The notes under the pieces: model-generated | Seen by the model: the letters and a program-made list of their open reading frames with translations, nothing else | What the model was told of the DNA's origin: nothing | Databases searched by the model: none | Assembly (NCBI GenBank): GCA_900696515.1 | Contig: CAADGK010000061.1 | Span: 1-64,000, forward strand | Direction of reading: 5' to 3' | DNA length: 64,000 nucleotides | Source: an uncultured Nitrosospira sp. | Lineage (GTDB): Bacteria; Nitrospirota; Nitrospiria; Nitrospirales; Nitrospiraceae | Translations under genes and position numbers: made by a program | Shown here: positions 18,576 through 25,601 of the stretch, in pieces | Layout: each line of letters begins with the position of its first letter | How positions within the stretch are numbered: the first letter of the stretch is position 1

Positions 18576-20522
18576 TCACCCGGCCTCGTGGCTGGTAACA
18601 CGCGACATCCCTTCATCACCAGACAACTGGGCCACCGGCCAGGTAATTAAGCCCGAAACACCGTCCGCTGATCCAACCGGCTGGGTCTGCTGCGCATAGA
18701 TCTGCGGCAACTGGTTCGTCCCATATTTTGAAATATACAGAAAGACATGCTCTCGCGAGTTCACCCGCACAGCCCAGGGGTGAAAATCGCGCTTGTAGAA
18801 TTCCTCACAGAGTTGCATCGCATCGAGGCACGATAAGGTACTCGGATCGTTCAAGGTGTAATAGTAGTCGAGCGGGAGATCGTACTCCTCCTGCTTATGG
18901 ATCGTAATCCCGAATTTCTCAGGATGCCGCACCATTGGCGTGTGCCGATACGCCACGAAATAGAACAGTTCCAACGAGTGAATGACCGGCTGGTTATCCA
19001 GAACGAACTGCCGGGTCTCCATCGCCTCCTCAAGCGTTTCACCCGGAAAGCCATAGAACGCCATCACATGGTTCCAAATCCCGGACCTGGCCGCCATCTC
19101 GAGATTGCGCTGGATCACGCTCTTCTTGGCATGTTTGTCCATGAGATTCAATACACGCTCATTGGCCGATTCCATGCCGTAATAGAGTGTGCAGCAGCCG
19201 GCCTTAGCGGCCAGATCCCACATCACCTGCTCTTGCAGCGTCTCTTCAAATCGAATGAGCGTCGTCCACTTGATCCCTACGTCCTGATCAACCAGCAACT
19301 GGGAGACCTTCTTGAAGAGCGCCGGCGGATAGGACTCATCACTGAACAAAAAATGTCGGCATCGGTACTTATCTCGCAGCGTCTTGATATGGTCAACGAC
19401 CAACTGCGCCGGCATCCCGCGATACTGATCGAAGTAGCCCTGCCCATGGTCGCAAAATGTGCATCGTCCCCAGTAACAGCCGCGCGTTGCCAAATAGGGA
19501 ATAATCAGTTCGGGAACGAAGTAGCGGTCGAGCGGCATCCCATCGAAATCCGGCAACGGCAGCGCGGTCGTCTTCTCGGTATAGACTTCTGGATTGCGAT
19601 GGAGCCCTGCTGCATCGCAATAGATCAAGTTGGGTACGGATGCAAGGGGCCGCTGCCCGTTTAGGGCCTCGATCAGCCACAGCAGGGCATGCTCCCCTTC
19701 ATAGAGAATCGCGGAGTCAAACACCTCCGTGAAAAATCGCTCGTGATGCACAAGGTCTTCATGCAGTCGCGTGATAACATTGCCGCCCACGACGAGATGA
19801 ATTTGCGGGAAGGTCTCTTTGATCATCTTGGCGAACGTCAGGCCAGCTAGTAACTGCATCTGGGTGCCGATGGAGATGCCGATGACATCGGGCTGCTCCT
19901 TGGCTACCTCCGGGAGAACCAGTTGATTGCAGAGATCCCGATAGACATTGACCTGTTCATCTTCCAAGCAGGCAAACACTTCCTTCGAGACGCCAGGCCG
20001 ATAACCTAGGTTGCTTTCCATCGGATAAAAGACGAGTGAGGCGGGATAGTAGGCGGCAGAGATGTAGGCCATCGTCTCGCGGAAGGTGTTAAGCGCCCCT
20101 TCTAACAACTCAGCTTGGTAGAACCGGTCACCACGGACGATCAGCTTGGCATCTTCAGCCCGGTCCGCCAGGTCGAACACATCACGCTCATGGGCCTGCT
20201 CGACCACGGCGAGTTGGCTCATCTCTCGTTCAGTCAGTGCGCCGGCCTTCTCTTTCTCTTGCAGCATCTTCAGCTGCATGCCCAACCGAGCCTTCACCCA
20301 GATCAGGAACTCCATGCTGAAGAAATGGTCCCACATCCCAATGTTGATATCGCGCTGGATGACCGTATGGCCCGCTTCGCGCAGCACGGCCGTCAGTGAG
20401 GGCAAGGCGAGATATGGCGCCGTCGGCACCCACTCCGGGGGAAACAAGAGCATGATTTTGGACTTCTTCCGATCTTCTTTCTTGATCGGAACTAAGCCGT
20501 CGATTTGGACAAGAGCGCTCAT
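18576..20522 (-). CDS. Cobalamin-binding-domain radical SAM protein, copy 1
   Basis: 648-aa radical SAM protein of the B12-binding-domain superfamily. The N-terminal Rossmann half has KIMLLFPPEWVP, LPSLTAVLREAGHTV and PDVIGISIGTQMQLL, but is interrupted by a helical insert of about 130 residues and lacks a DxHxxG cobalamin motif. The cluster cysteines are C349, C354 and C357 in TRGCYWGRCTFCDHG, a CX4CX2C spacing instead of CX3CX2C. The TIM barrel follows, with FSDESYPPALF, YGMESANERVL and FYGFPGETLEEA, then a C-terminal domain. It is 91 bp downstream of a 632-aa paralogue on the same strand, so the two probably act together. The substrate is unknown; C-methylation or peptide/lipid modification is only a guess. 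Confidence 0.88.
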   Translation of the reverse strand: MSALVQIDGLVPIKKEDRKKSKIMLLFPPEWVPTAPYLALPSLTAVLREAGHTVIQRDINIGMWDHFFSMEFLIWVKARLGMQLKMLQEKEKAGALTEREMSQLAVVEQAHERDVFDLADRAEDAKLIVRGDRFYQAELLEGALNTFRETMAYISAAYYPASLVFYPMESNLGYRPGVSKEVFACLEDEQVNVYRDLCNQLVLPEVAKEQPDVIGISIGTQMQLLAGLTFAKMIKETFPQIHLVVGGNVITRLHEDLVHHERFFTEVFDSAILYEGEHALLWLIEALNGQRPLASVPNLIYCDAAGLHRNPEVYTEKTTALPLPDFDGMPLDRYFVPELIIPYLATRGCYWGRCTFCDHGQGYFDQYRGMPAQLVVDHIKTLRDKYRCRHFLFSDESYPPALFKKVSQLLVDQDVGIKWTTLIRFEETLQEQVMWDLAAKAGCCTLYYGMESANERVLNLMDKHAKKSVIQRNLEMAARSGIWNHVMAFYGFPGETLEEAMETRQFVLDNQPVIHSLELFYFVAYRHTPMVRHPEKFGITIHKQEEYDLPLDYYYTLNDPSTLSCLDAMQLCEEFYKRDFHPWAVRVNSREHVFLYISKYGTNQLPQIYAQQTQPVGSADGVSGLITWPVAQLSGDEGMSRVTSHEAG

Positions 20523-20613
20523 AATCGTAGGCGTGAAACGTCAGGCGTGAGGCGAATTTCCGGAGGCATATCCTCGCCCCTTACCGCTCACTCCTTACCC
20601 CACCCGTCATCCA

Positions 20614-22512
20614 TTACATTTTCCCCGCCAGTGTGGTTGTGACTCCGACTGTCTTCACCGCTTGATACTGCAGCTCTGGCAATTTACCTAAACCAAACCT
20701 TGAGATATAGAGAAAGATGTATTCACGCGTGTAGAGCCGAAGGTCCCAACCGGGGTTGTGGTTCCGCTCGAACTGTTCGAATACCCGTTCCGCCTCCTCG
20801 ATACTCATTCCATTCTTCACGGTGTAATAATAATCGAGCGCCAGGTCCCACGCCGGATTCTTGTAGGCCGTCACCCCCCACCTCTCCGGATGCTTGGCCA
20901 CCGGATTGTGCCGTCCGAGGTCGAACGTCCCGAACCCAAGCGAATGCACATGGTCCTTGTTCGCTTCCAAAAACTGCACCGACTGCCAGGCCTCCTCTTT
21001 GGTTTCACCAGGAAATCCAAAGAAGCCCATGCAATGGTTCCAAATCCCCGCCTCCGCTGTGAGCTTGAGGTGCTTAGTCATCACCTCGACCGTCGTGGCC
21101 TTATCCATCAGCTGTAAGACGCGCTCGACGCCGGACTCATACCCAAAGTGGAGGTACTTGCAGCCCGAATCCTTTGCGTCCTGCCAGACCGCTTCATCAA
21201 GCAAACTCTTCTCAAACCGCATGTGGGTCGTCCAGACGATGCCCATCTGGCTATCAATCAGCCCACGGGTAAGCTTGCGAAACAGAGCCGGCGGATAGGA
21301 TTCGTCGGTGAAATGAAAGTGTGTCGCGCCGTACTTGTCACGCAGAAACTGAATATCGGCAAGCGCATCCTGAATCTTTTTCGAACGATAGCCGGCCGTA
21401 TACCCTTCGCCATGGTCACAAAACTCACAGCGGCCCCAGTAGCAGCCGCGCGTCGCGAGATAGGGCAGAATCCTCCTCGGCACGAAATACTTCTCCAACG
21501 GCAGGCCATCGAAATCCGGCGGCGGCAAGGTCGCCAGATCTTCCGCATAGCTCATGGACGACGTATGGACGCCAGTCTCGTCCTTGTAGATCGTGTTCGG
21601 CACCTCGGCCAGACTCCGCTTCGCTCCTACTGCTGATACCAGCTGTACGAAGGCTGTCTCCCCTTCATAGACCACGGCACTGTCGAAGTACTGGAACAAC
21701 GGCGACTGGGGCAACACATCGCGCAACCGCGTCACCGTATTGCCGCCGATGGCGATATGGATATGAGGGAAGTGCTGCTTGATGAGGGCACAGAAGGTCA
21801 TGGTCGAGAACAACTGCTGCTGCAGGACGATCGAGATCCCGATCACGTCCGGCTGCTCCCGCTCGATGGCCGGCTTCACCAGATGCTCGAACACATCACG
21901 GTAGATATTTACCTGCGTATCGTTCACCGCATCCATCACTTCGGACGAGACATAGACCTTGTACGACAGATCCGTCTCCATCGGTGGCATGCAAATCCGC
22001 GCAGGAAAATAGACCATGGAGATGACCGACATGACTTCACGAAATACTTGAAGTGACCACTCTAAGTTATCGATATTATAGAACTGTTCGCTTCGTATAA
22101 TTCGCTTCGCCTCTTCGGCCTTCTGGATCAGCTTGGTCATCCTTTGATGGGTCACATCGCAAAGCGCCAGCTGCACATCCATCTCAGCTTCACTCAGTTC
22201 TCGCTTCTTCGAGAGCTTCCGTAGCCGGTCGAGCTGCTGTGGTACCCGGCGCAAAACCTTCTTCAAAAAGTCCTCGCTGAAATACCAATCCCACATCTCG
22301 CAGTTGATGTCTTTTTGAATGACCGTGTGACCAGCCTGACGGAGCACGGCGGTGAGGGATGGTAAGGAAAGGTAAGGTTCAGAGGGGAACCAATCGGGCG
22401 GGAAGATCAGCATGACCTTCATCTTCCGGCCGCTGGTGGCTTCAAGCTGCTGGCGATTGAGGAGGATCAGCTCTTTCGAAGCTCGATTGCCTTTAGAATA
22501 TTCGATCTTCAT
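20614..22512 (-). CDS. Cobalamin-binding-domain radical SAM protein, copy 2
   Basis: 632-aa paralogue of the following gene and collinear with it over nearly its whole length. It shares KVMLIFPPDWFP, LPSLTAVLRQAGHTV, the helical insert, PDVIGISIVLQQQLF and IGGNTVTRL. The radical SAM cysteines are C357, C362 and C365 in TRGCYWGRCEFCDHG, with the same CX4CX2C spacing. Later segments are FTDESYPPALFRKL, FGYESGVERVLQLMDK and FFGFPGETKEEAW. The first gene of the pair; its 5' end and upstream region are duplicated about 730 bp further upstream (see the relic at 23152-23340). No peptide substrate gene or transporter is visible beside it. Confidence 0.88.
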   Translation of the reverse strand: MKIEYSKGNRASKELILLNRQQLEATSGRKMKVMLIFPPDWFPSEPYLSLPSLTAVLRQAGHTVIQKDINCEMWDWYFSEDFLKKVLRRVPQQLDRLRKLSKKRELSEAEMDVQLALCDVTHQRMTKLIQKAEEAKRIIRSEQFYNIDNLEWSLQVFREVMSVISMVYFPARICMPPMETDLSYKVYVSSEVMDAVNDTQVNIYRDVFEHLVKPAIEREQPDVIGISIVLQQQLFSTMTFCALIKQHFPHIHIAIGGNTVTRLRDVLPQSPLFQYFDSAVVYEGETAFVQLVSAVGAKRSLAEVPNTIYKDETGVHTSSMSYAEDLATLPPPDFDGLPLEKYFVPRRILPYLATRGCYWGRCEFCDHGEGYTAGYRSKKIQDALADIQFLRDKYGATHFHFTDESYPPALFRKLTRGLIDSQMGIVWTTHMRFEKSLLDEAVWQDAKDSGCKYLHFGYESGVERVLQLMDKATTVEVMTKHLKLTAEAGIWNHCMGFFGFPGETKEEAWQSVQFLEANKDHVHSLGFGTFDLGRHNPVAKHPERWGVTAYKNPAWDLALDYYYTVKNGMSIEEAERVFEQFERNHNPGWDLRLYTREYIFLYISRFGLGKLPELQYQAVKTVGVTTTLAGKM

Positions 22513-22625
22513 TCCGGCCTAATTTTTCCTCAAGTCGTCCCAAACTAACAAGAAAGCCAATGGGTTAGGCTCGAGGAAGGTTATTGTACGGGGGCTGAAG
22601 ATTGAGATGCAAGCGTGGGAGTTAG
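22420..22625 (-). repeat. Direct repeat copy A: 5' end and promoter of radical SAM copy 2
   Basis: This segment covers about the first 30 codons of the 632-aa radical SAM gene and roughly 110 bp upstream. It recurs in the same orientation at about 23152-23349, with nearly identical blocks such as AAGAAAGCCAAT and AAGGTTATTGTACGGGGGCT. By eye about four in five bases match. The repeats enclose the RelE/ParE-type module. Confidence 0.75.
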
Positions 22626-22644
22626 GCCAGTCGATGAAGAGCTA

Positions 22645-22896
22645 TCAAAGCATCTTGTCGTATTCTGCATGAGTTCCGATCCAAAACCACACAATGCCAT
22701 CTGCTGCATCTACACCTACCGCTCGGTAGTGAAGCCCAACTCGTGCCGACCAAAACCGACCCACTTGCTTGAAATGGAGTGACGGATGCTTGGGGTTGGT
22801 CTTTAGGAGTTCAAAAGCACGATCGGCTTGTTCGCGGATAGTAACGGGTAACGTGTTGTAGCAGGTCCAAAAATCTGGAGATGTGCGGTGAATCAA
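22645..22896 (-). CDS. RelE/ParE-family toxin
   Basis: 83-aa type II toxin of the RelE/ParE superfamily, probably a ribosome-dependent mRNA interferase or gyrase poison. It begins MIHRTSPDFWTCYNTLP, then has a typical basic/hydrophobic core HPSLHFKQVGRFWSARVGLHYRAVG and a WFWIGTHAEYDKML C-terminus, where a histidine and tyrosine are common in this subfamily. Its ATG overlaps the antitoxin stop by 4 bp, with the antitoxin first. The cassette sits between two direct repeats derived from the radical SAM promoter region. Confidence 0.85.
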   Translation of the reverse strand: MIHRTSPDFWTCYNTLPVTIREQADRAFELLKTNPKHPSLHFKQVGRFWSARVGLHYRAVGVDAADGIVWFWIGTHAEYDKML

Positions 22897-23093
22897 AGTG
22901 GCTTTGACTGGCCAGCATGATGAGCGCGAAGCGCCTTGTCAGCCAGCACATCGAGCCGGCCGGCCTTCACATCTGCTTCGAACTGATGATCCCATGCTTC
23001 GGCATCAAAGGCCGCATACCACCGCCGGAATGCGGCGAGCTCGTCGGGAGAGAGCTTCTCAATCTGTTGTTCAATCGCTTCAACTTTGCTCAT
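22893..23093 (-). CDS. Antitoxin of the RelE/ParE-type module
   Basis: 66-aa antitoxin, first gene of the module. MSKVEAIEQQIEKLSPDEL, FRRWYAAFDAEAWDHQFEADV and a C-terminal AHHAGQSKPL tail are typical of small antitoxins found upstream of RelE-like toxins of this kind; they usually have an unstructured tail that wraps the toxin. No DNA-binding motif is obvious, but autoregulation of the module is expected. The 4-bp overlap with the toxin supports co-translation. Confidence 0.82.
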   Translation of the reverse strand: MSKVEAIEQQIEKLSPDELAAFRRWYAAFDAEAWDHQFEADVKAGRLDVLADKALRAHHAGQSKPL

Positions 23094-23151
23094 GTGTCAC
23101 ACGGGAGATTCAAAGACTCTGAAGATACTAGCATTCTCCTGAGAGCCCGTC

Positions 23152-23340
23152 CATCTTCCAACTACTGGTGGCTTCAAAGATTGAGGAGAATTAGCTCCTT
23201 GGAGGTGCGGTTACCCTTCGAATACTCGATCTTCACACCGGCCTGATCCTTCTCCCAAACTGATCCAAACTCACAAGAAAGCCAATTGGTTAGGCTCGAA
23301 GAAGGTTATTGTACGGGGGCTGAAGAAGGAGACGCAAGGG
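23152..23340 (-). pseudogene. Relic: duplicated 5' end of a radical SAM gene
   Basis: Copy B of the radical SAM 5' region. On the minus strand it reads from a GTG at 23236 as V-KIEYSKGNR-TSKELILLN, matching the first 19 codons of the 632-aa protein with one change. An 8-nt net deletion then shifts the frame into a TGA at 23174-23176, and homology ends about 20 bp beyond it. The upstream non-coding region is also duplicated to about 23340. It is either the stump of a third radical SAM gene that was replaced by the toxin-antitoxin cassette, or a duplication made when that cassette inserted. The residual 20-codon frame still has its promoter region. Confidence 0.7.
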
Positions 23341-23367
23341 AGGGAGAGGATGGAAAGTCGCTCACGG

Positions 23368-23560
23368 TAGTCCTGTGCTCCCCGAACGCGCGCCCTCGGA
23401 AGGACCTCGTTCGACGGGCGCAGTAGGACCACCATGGGCGCCCTTCCATGATAAAGAGTGAAAAGAGCAGAAAGAGACGGGCCAGATAGTCCGCTGTGCT
23501 CGCCGAGGCCCCACGATAAAACGGTGGTCCCTCAATGCGCGCAGTAAAGGACCATCTGAC
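23368..23560. repeat. Two imperfect tandem copies of a GC-rich intergenic motif
   Basis: Two related units about 119 bp apart: one from 23368 (TAGTCCTGTGCTCCCCGA ... GGGCGCAGTAGGACCACC) and one from 23487 (TAGTCCGCTGTGCTCGCCGA ... GCGCGCAGTAAAGGACCATC). The second holds an internal inverted repeat TGGTCC/GGACCA. They look like copies of a dispersed intergenic repeat; there is no open frame of interest. The remainder of 23570-23699 contains nothing I can identify apart from the higA upstream region. Confidence 0.35.
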
Positions 23561-23699
23561 CACTCCTTAGAGAGAGATAAATGAAGAACGTTGTAGTGAA
23601 TCAGAGCTACTTCGTCTGGGAGACCATAGACCCAAGAATGAGAAACGCATACAATCTCGTAATTTTGTTAGTTACTTAACGCCGTTGTCGGAGCGGTCA

Positions 23700-23999
23700 A
23701 TGCGCATGAAGAACCCGCCCCACCCTGGACTGTCCGTCCGACATGATTGTCTCAAACCGCTAGGGCTCTCGATCGTGGAAGGAGCCAAGGTGCTGGGTAT
23801 TACCCGGCAGGCCATGAATAACTGGGTCCGCGGCAAAGCCGGGATTTCCGCCGAGACGGCAATCCGGTTAGAGAAAGCCTTTGGTGGCGGTGCCGAAACG
23901 TGGTTGCGGATGCAGGCGGCCTATGACCTTGCTCAGGTGGGGAAACGGGCCGGGAAGATCACGGTCAGGCGTGTCACCAGTGCGTTAGCACCGGTTTAA
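23700..23999 (+). CDS. higA: Orphan HigA-type antitoxin (XRE family)
   Basis: 99-aa helix-turn-helix antitoxin of the HigA addiction-module family. It shows NPPHPGLSVRHDCLKPLGLSI, then the XRE helix-turn-helix VLGITRQAMNNWVRGKAGISAETAIRLEKAFGGG, and TWLRMQAAYDLAQ. Start taken at 23700, with GGAG six bases upstream; five residues of the longer frame precede it. A higB toxin normally lies just upstream on the same strand, but the 120 bp before it contain no toxin-like frame, so the antitoxin appears to be an orphan. Confidence 0.88.
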   Translation: MRMKNPPHPGLSVRHDCLKPLGLSIVEGAKVLGITRQAMNNWVRGKAGISAETAIRLEKAFGGGAETWLRMQAAYDLAQVGKRAGKITVRRVTSALAPV

Positions 24000-24074
24000 A
24001 TGGCAATCTCACAGCAAACTCCCATTCATTCTTCTTATTGACATCATGACATCATGAATCTTATGCTGTGATGT

Positions 24075-24326
24075 ATGAGAACGACGCTTAGTCTGGACAA
24101 CGATGTGGCCGCACTATTGAAGCGGGCGCAGAAAGTCCGCAAAGCCAGCCTCAAGACTGTGGTCAACGATGCGATACGCCAGGGGCTTAAAGCTCTCCTG
24201 GGACCACCGGTACGGCCCAAGAAACCCTTCCGGACCAAAGGTATTTCGCTGGGGCGCTGCCTTGTCGGCAGCTTGGATGATGTGGCCGACGTGCTGGCCA
24301 CGGCTGAAGACGAAGCCTTTCGATGA
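24075..24326 (+). CDS. vapB: VapB-type antitoxin (ribbon-helix-helix)
   Basis: 83-aa antitoxin. The N-terminus MRTTLSLDNDVAALLKRAQK with KTVVNDAIRQGLKAL is a ribbon-helix-helix/MetJ-Arc DNA-binding domain, and the C-terminal region (SLGRCLVGSLDDVADVLATAEDE) would clamp the toxin. Its stop overlaps the toxin start by 4 bp (ATGA). It is likely to repress its own promoter, which should lie in the short AT-rich stretch just before 24075, where TGACATCATGACATCATGA forms a direct repeat of GACATCAT. Confidence 0.87.
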   Translation: MRTTLSLDNDVAALLKRAQKVRKASLKTVVNDAIRQGLKALLGPPVRPKKPFRTKGISLGRCLVGSLDDVADVLATAEDEAFR

Positions 24327-24763
24327 TTCTGCTCGACGCGAATCTGCTCGTCTACGCACACGTCACGTCCCTGACTCAGCATCACGCCGCACGCAGCTGG
24401 CTTGATTCCTGCTTGAATGGACCGACCCCGGTGGGATTGCCATGGCCGACGTTACTCAGTTTCGTCCGCCTGGTCTCAAACCCGCGCATCTTTGAGCATC
24501 CGCAACCGATCTCAAAGGCCTGGAAGCAGGTCAACGATTGGCTGACCTGCTCTGTCGTCTGGATTCCACAACCCACGGAACGCCATCGAGAAATCCTTGA
24601 CTCTTTTCTTACGGATACCCTTGGACGCTCAAACCTGGTGCCCGATGCGCATCTGGCAGCCTTGGCCATCGAGCATGGCCTGACTCTTTGCTCTACCGAT
24701 CGCGACTTCGCCCGTTTCCCCAATCTCCGGTGGGAAGATCCCCTTCAACAGCCGCGCACGTAG
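24323..24763 (+). CDS. vapC: VapC-type PIN-domain toxin
   Basis: 146-aa PIN-domain ribonuclease toxin. The first acidic residue is D5 in MILLDANLLVYAH; the later ones are in VPDAHLAALAIE and STDRDFARFP. As in this subfamily (TA-system VapC with LLSFVRLVSNPRI), the usual second glutamate is not at its normal place. VapC proteins usually cut initiator tRNA or rRNA loops. Coupled to vapB by a 4-bp overlap. Third toxin-antitoxin-type locus within 2.1 kb. Confidence 0.88.
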   Translation: MILLDANLLVYAHVTSLTQHHAARSWLDSCLNGPTPVGLPWPTLLSFVRLVSNPRIFEHPQPISKAWKQVNDWLTCSVVWIPQPTERHREILDSFLTDTLGRSNLVPDAHLAALAIEHGLTLCSTDRDFARFPNLRWEDPLQQPRT

Positions 24764-24896
24764 TCGGCTAGACGCGTTCCCGCTCACATTGTTATGCGGC
24801 CGGCCTCGGAAGAGATCTGCAAAGGGGAAGATAAAACGGAGACATTCTGATTTTTCGAGTAGGTCACGACTTCGCTTCTCACGGCCTCGCACTCGC

Positions 24897-25101
24897 CTAG
24901 CAGTTTGCTGAAAAACTTGGTTTCTGCTTCGGCCACCTTTACACGATGATAAAAAGAACTGTGGTACTCTACAGCTCGGTCTGCTCAAAAAGACCGTCCA
25001 GCAAGGCCGCAGCGAGCGAAGGGGCAAAGCGTACGCTTCGGTACGTCGAGCCTCTGAGTGATGCGAGAACGCCGCTGGAGGACTTTTCAGCATTCTGCTA
25101 G
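24897..25101. mobile_element. MITE-like element with 18-bp terminal inverted repeats
   Basis: About 205 bp bounded by CTAGCAGTTTGCTGAAAA (24897-24914) and its near-perfect inverse TTTTCAGCATTCTGCTAG (25084-25101); 16 of 18 positions match. The outermost CTAG on both sides may be the duplicated target. No coding frame. The inner part has CAAGGCCGCAGCGAGCGAAG and AAAGCGTACGCTTCGGTACG, which I associate with a high-copy intergenic sequence in Nitrospira-type genomes (memory, not a search). The right CTAG supplies the TAG stop of the adjacent glutathione peroxidase gene. Bases 24764-24896 before it hold nothing I can identify. Confidence 0.6.
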
Positions 25102-25574
25102 AGTCTCGTGGCTAGGTCAGCCTTGATCATCTCCGGCTTATCATTCGGTGCATAGCGTTTCAGGACCGTGCCGTCAGCACCGACGAGGAATTTGGTGAAG
25201 TTCCATTTGATCGCCTCGGTCCCGAGAATCCCGGGCTTCTCCGATTTCAGATATTGGTAGAGCGGGTGTGCGTTCGTGCCGTTGACGTCGATCTTGGCGA
25301 ACATCGGAAAAGTGACACTGAAGTTTCTGGTGCAGAACTGTTCAATCTCTGCCTCGCCGCCAGGTTCCTGCTGACCGAACTGGTTACAGGGAAACCCGAG
25401 CACGACGAAGCCCCGATCTTTGAATGTTTCGTAGAGTGCCTGGAGTCCTTCATACTGCGGCGTGAAGCCGCATTGGCTCGCCACATTCACGATGAGCACT
25501 GTCTTGCCGCGATAGACCTCCATCTTCTGCGGCGTACCGTCGATCGTGACAAGGTCGATGTCGTAGAGACTCAT
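25098..25574 (-). CDS. Glutathione peroxidase (BtuE/GPx family, Cys type)
   Basis: 158-aa thiol peroxidase of the GPx family; in bacteria these usually reduce peroxides with thioredoxin or glutathione. The peroxidatic cysteine is C35 in VNVASQCGFTPQY (no selenocysteine), with the catalytic partners in LGFPCNQFGQQEPG and IKWNFTKFLV. ATG at 25574 preceded by GAGGTG; the frame's GTG at 25583 is unlikely. The stop codon TAG lies in the CTAG at the end of the MITE-like element, so the insertion sits exactly at the 3' end of the gene. The methyltransferase gene on the same strand ends 27 bp upstream, so the two may be co-transcribed. Confidence 0.95.
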   Translation of the reverse strand: MSLYDIDLVTIDGTPQKMEVYRGKTVLIVNVASQCGFTPQYEGLQALYETFKDRGFVVLGFPCNQFGQQEPGGEAEIEQFCTRNFSVTFPMFAKIDVNGTNAHPLYQYLKSEKPGILGTEAIKWNFTKFLVGADGTVLKRYAPNDKPEMIKADLATRL

Positions 25575-25601
25575 AGATTCCACCTCACGGCGTTTCCCTG
25601 T

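Noticed and set aside
22420-23340. The long direct repeats as ends of a compound transposon
   Set aside because: They are made of the 5' end of the radical SAM gene; no transposase or terminal inverted repeats are present.
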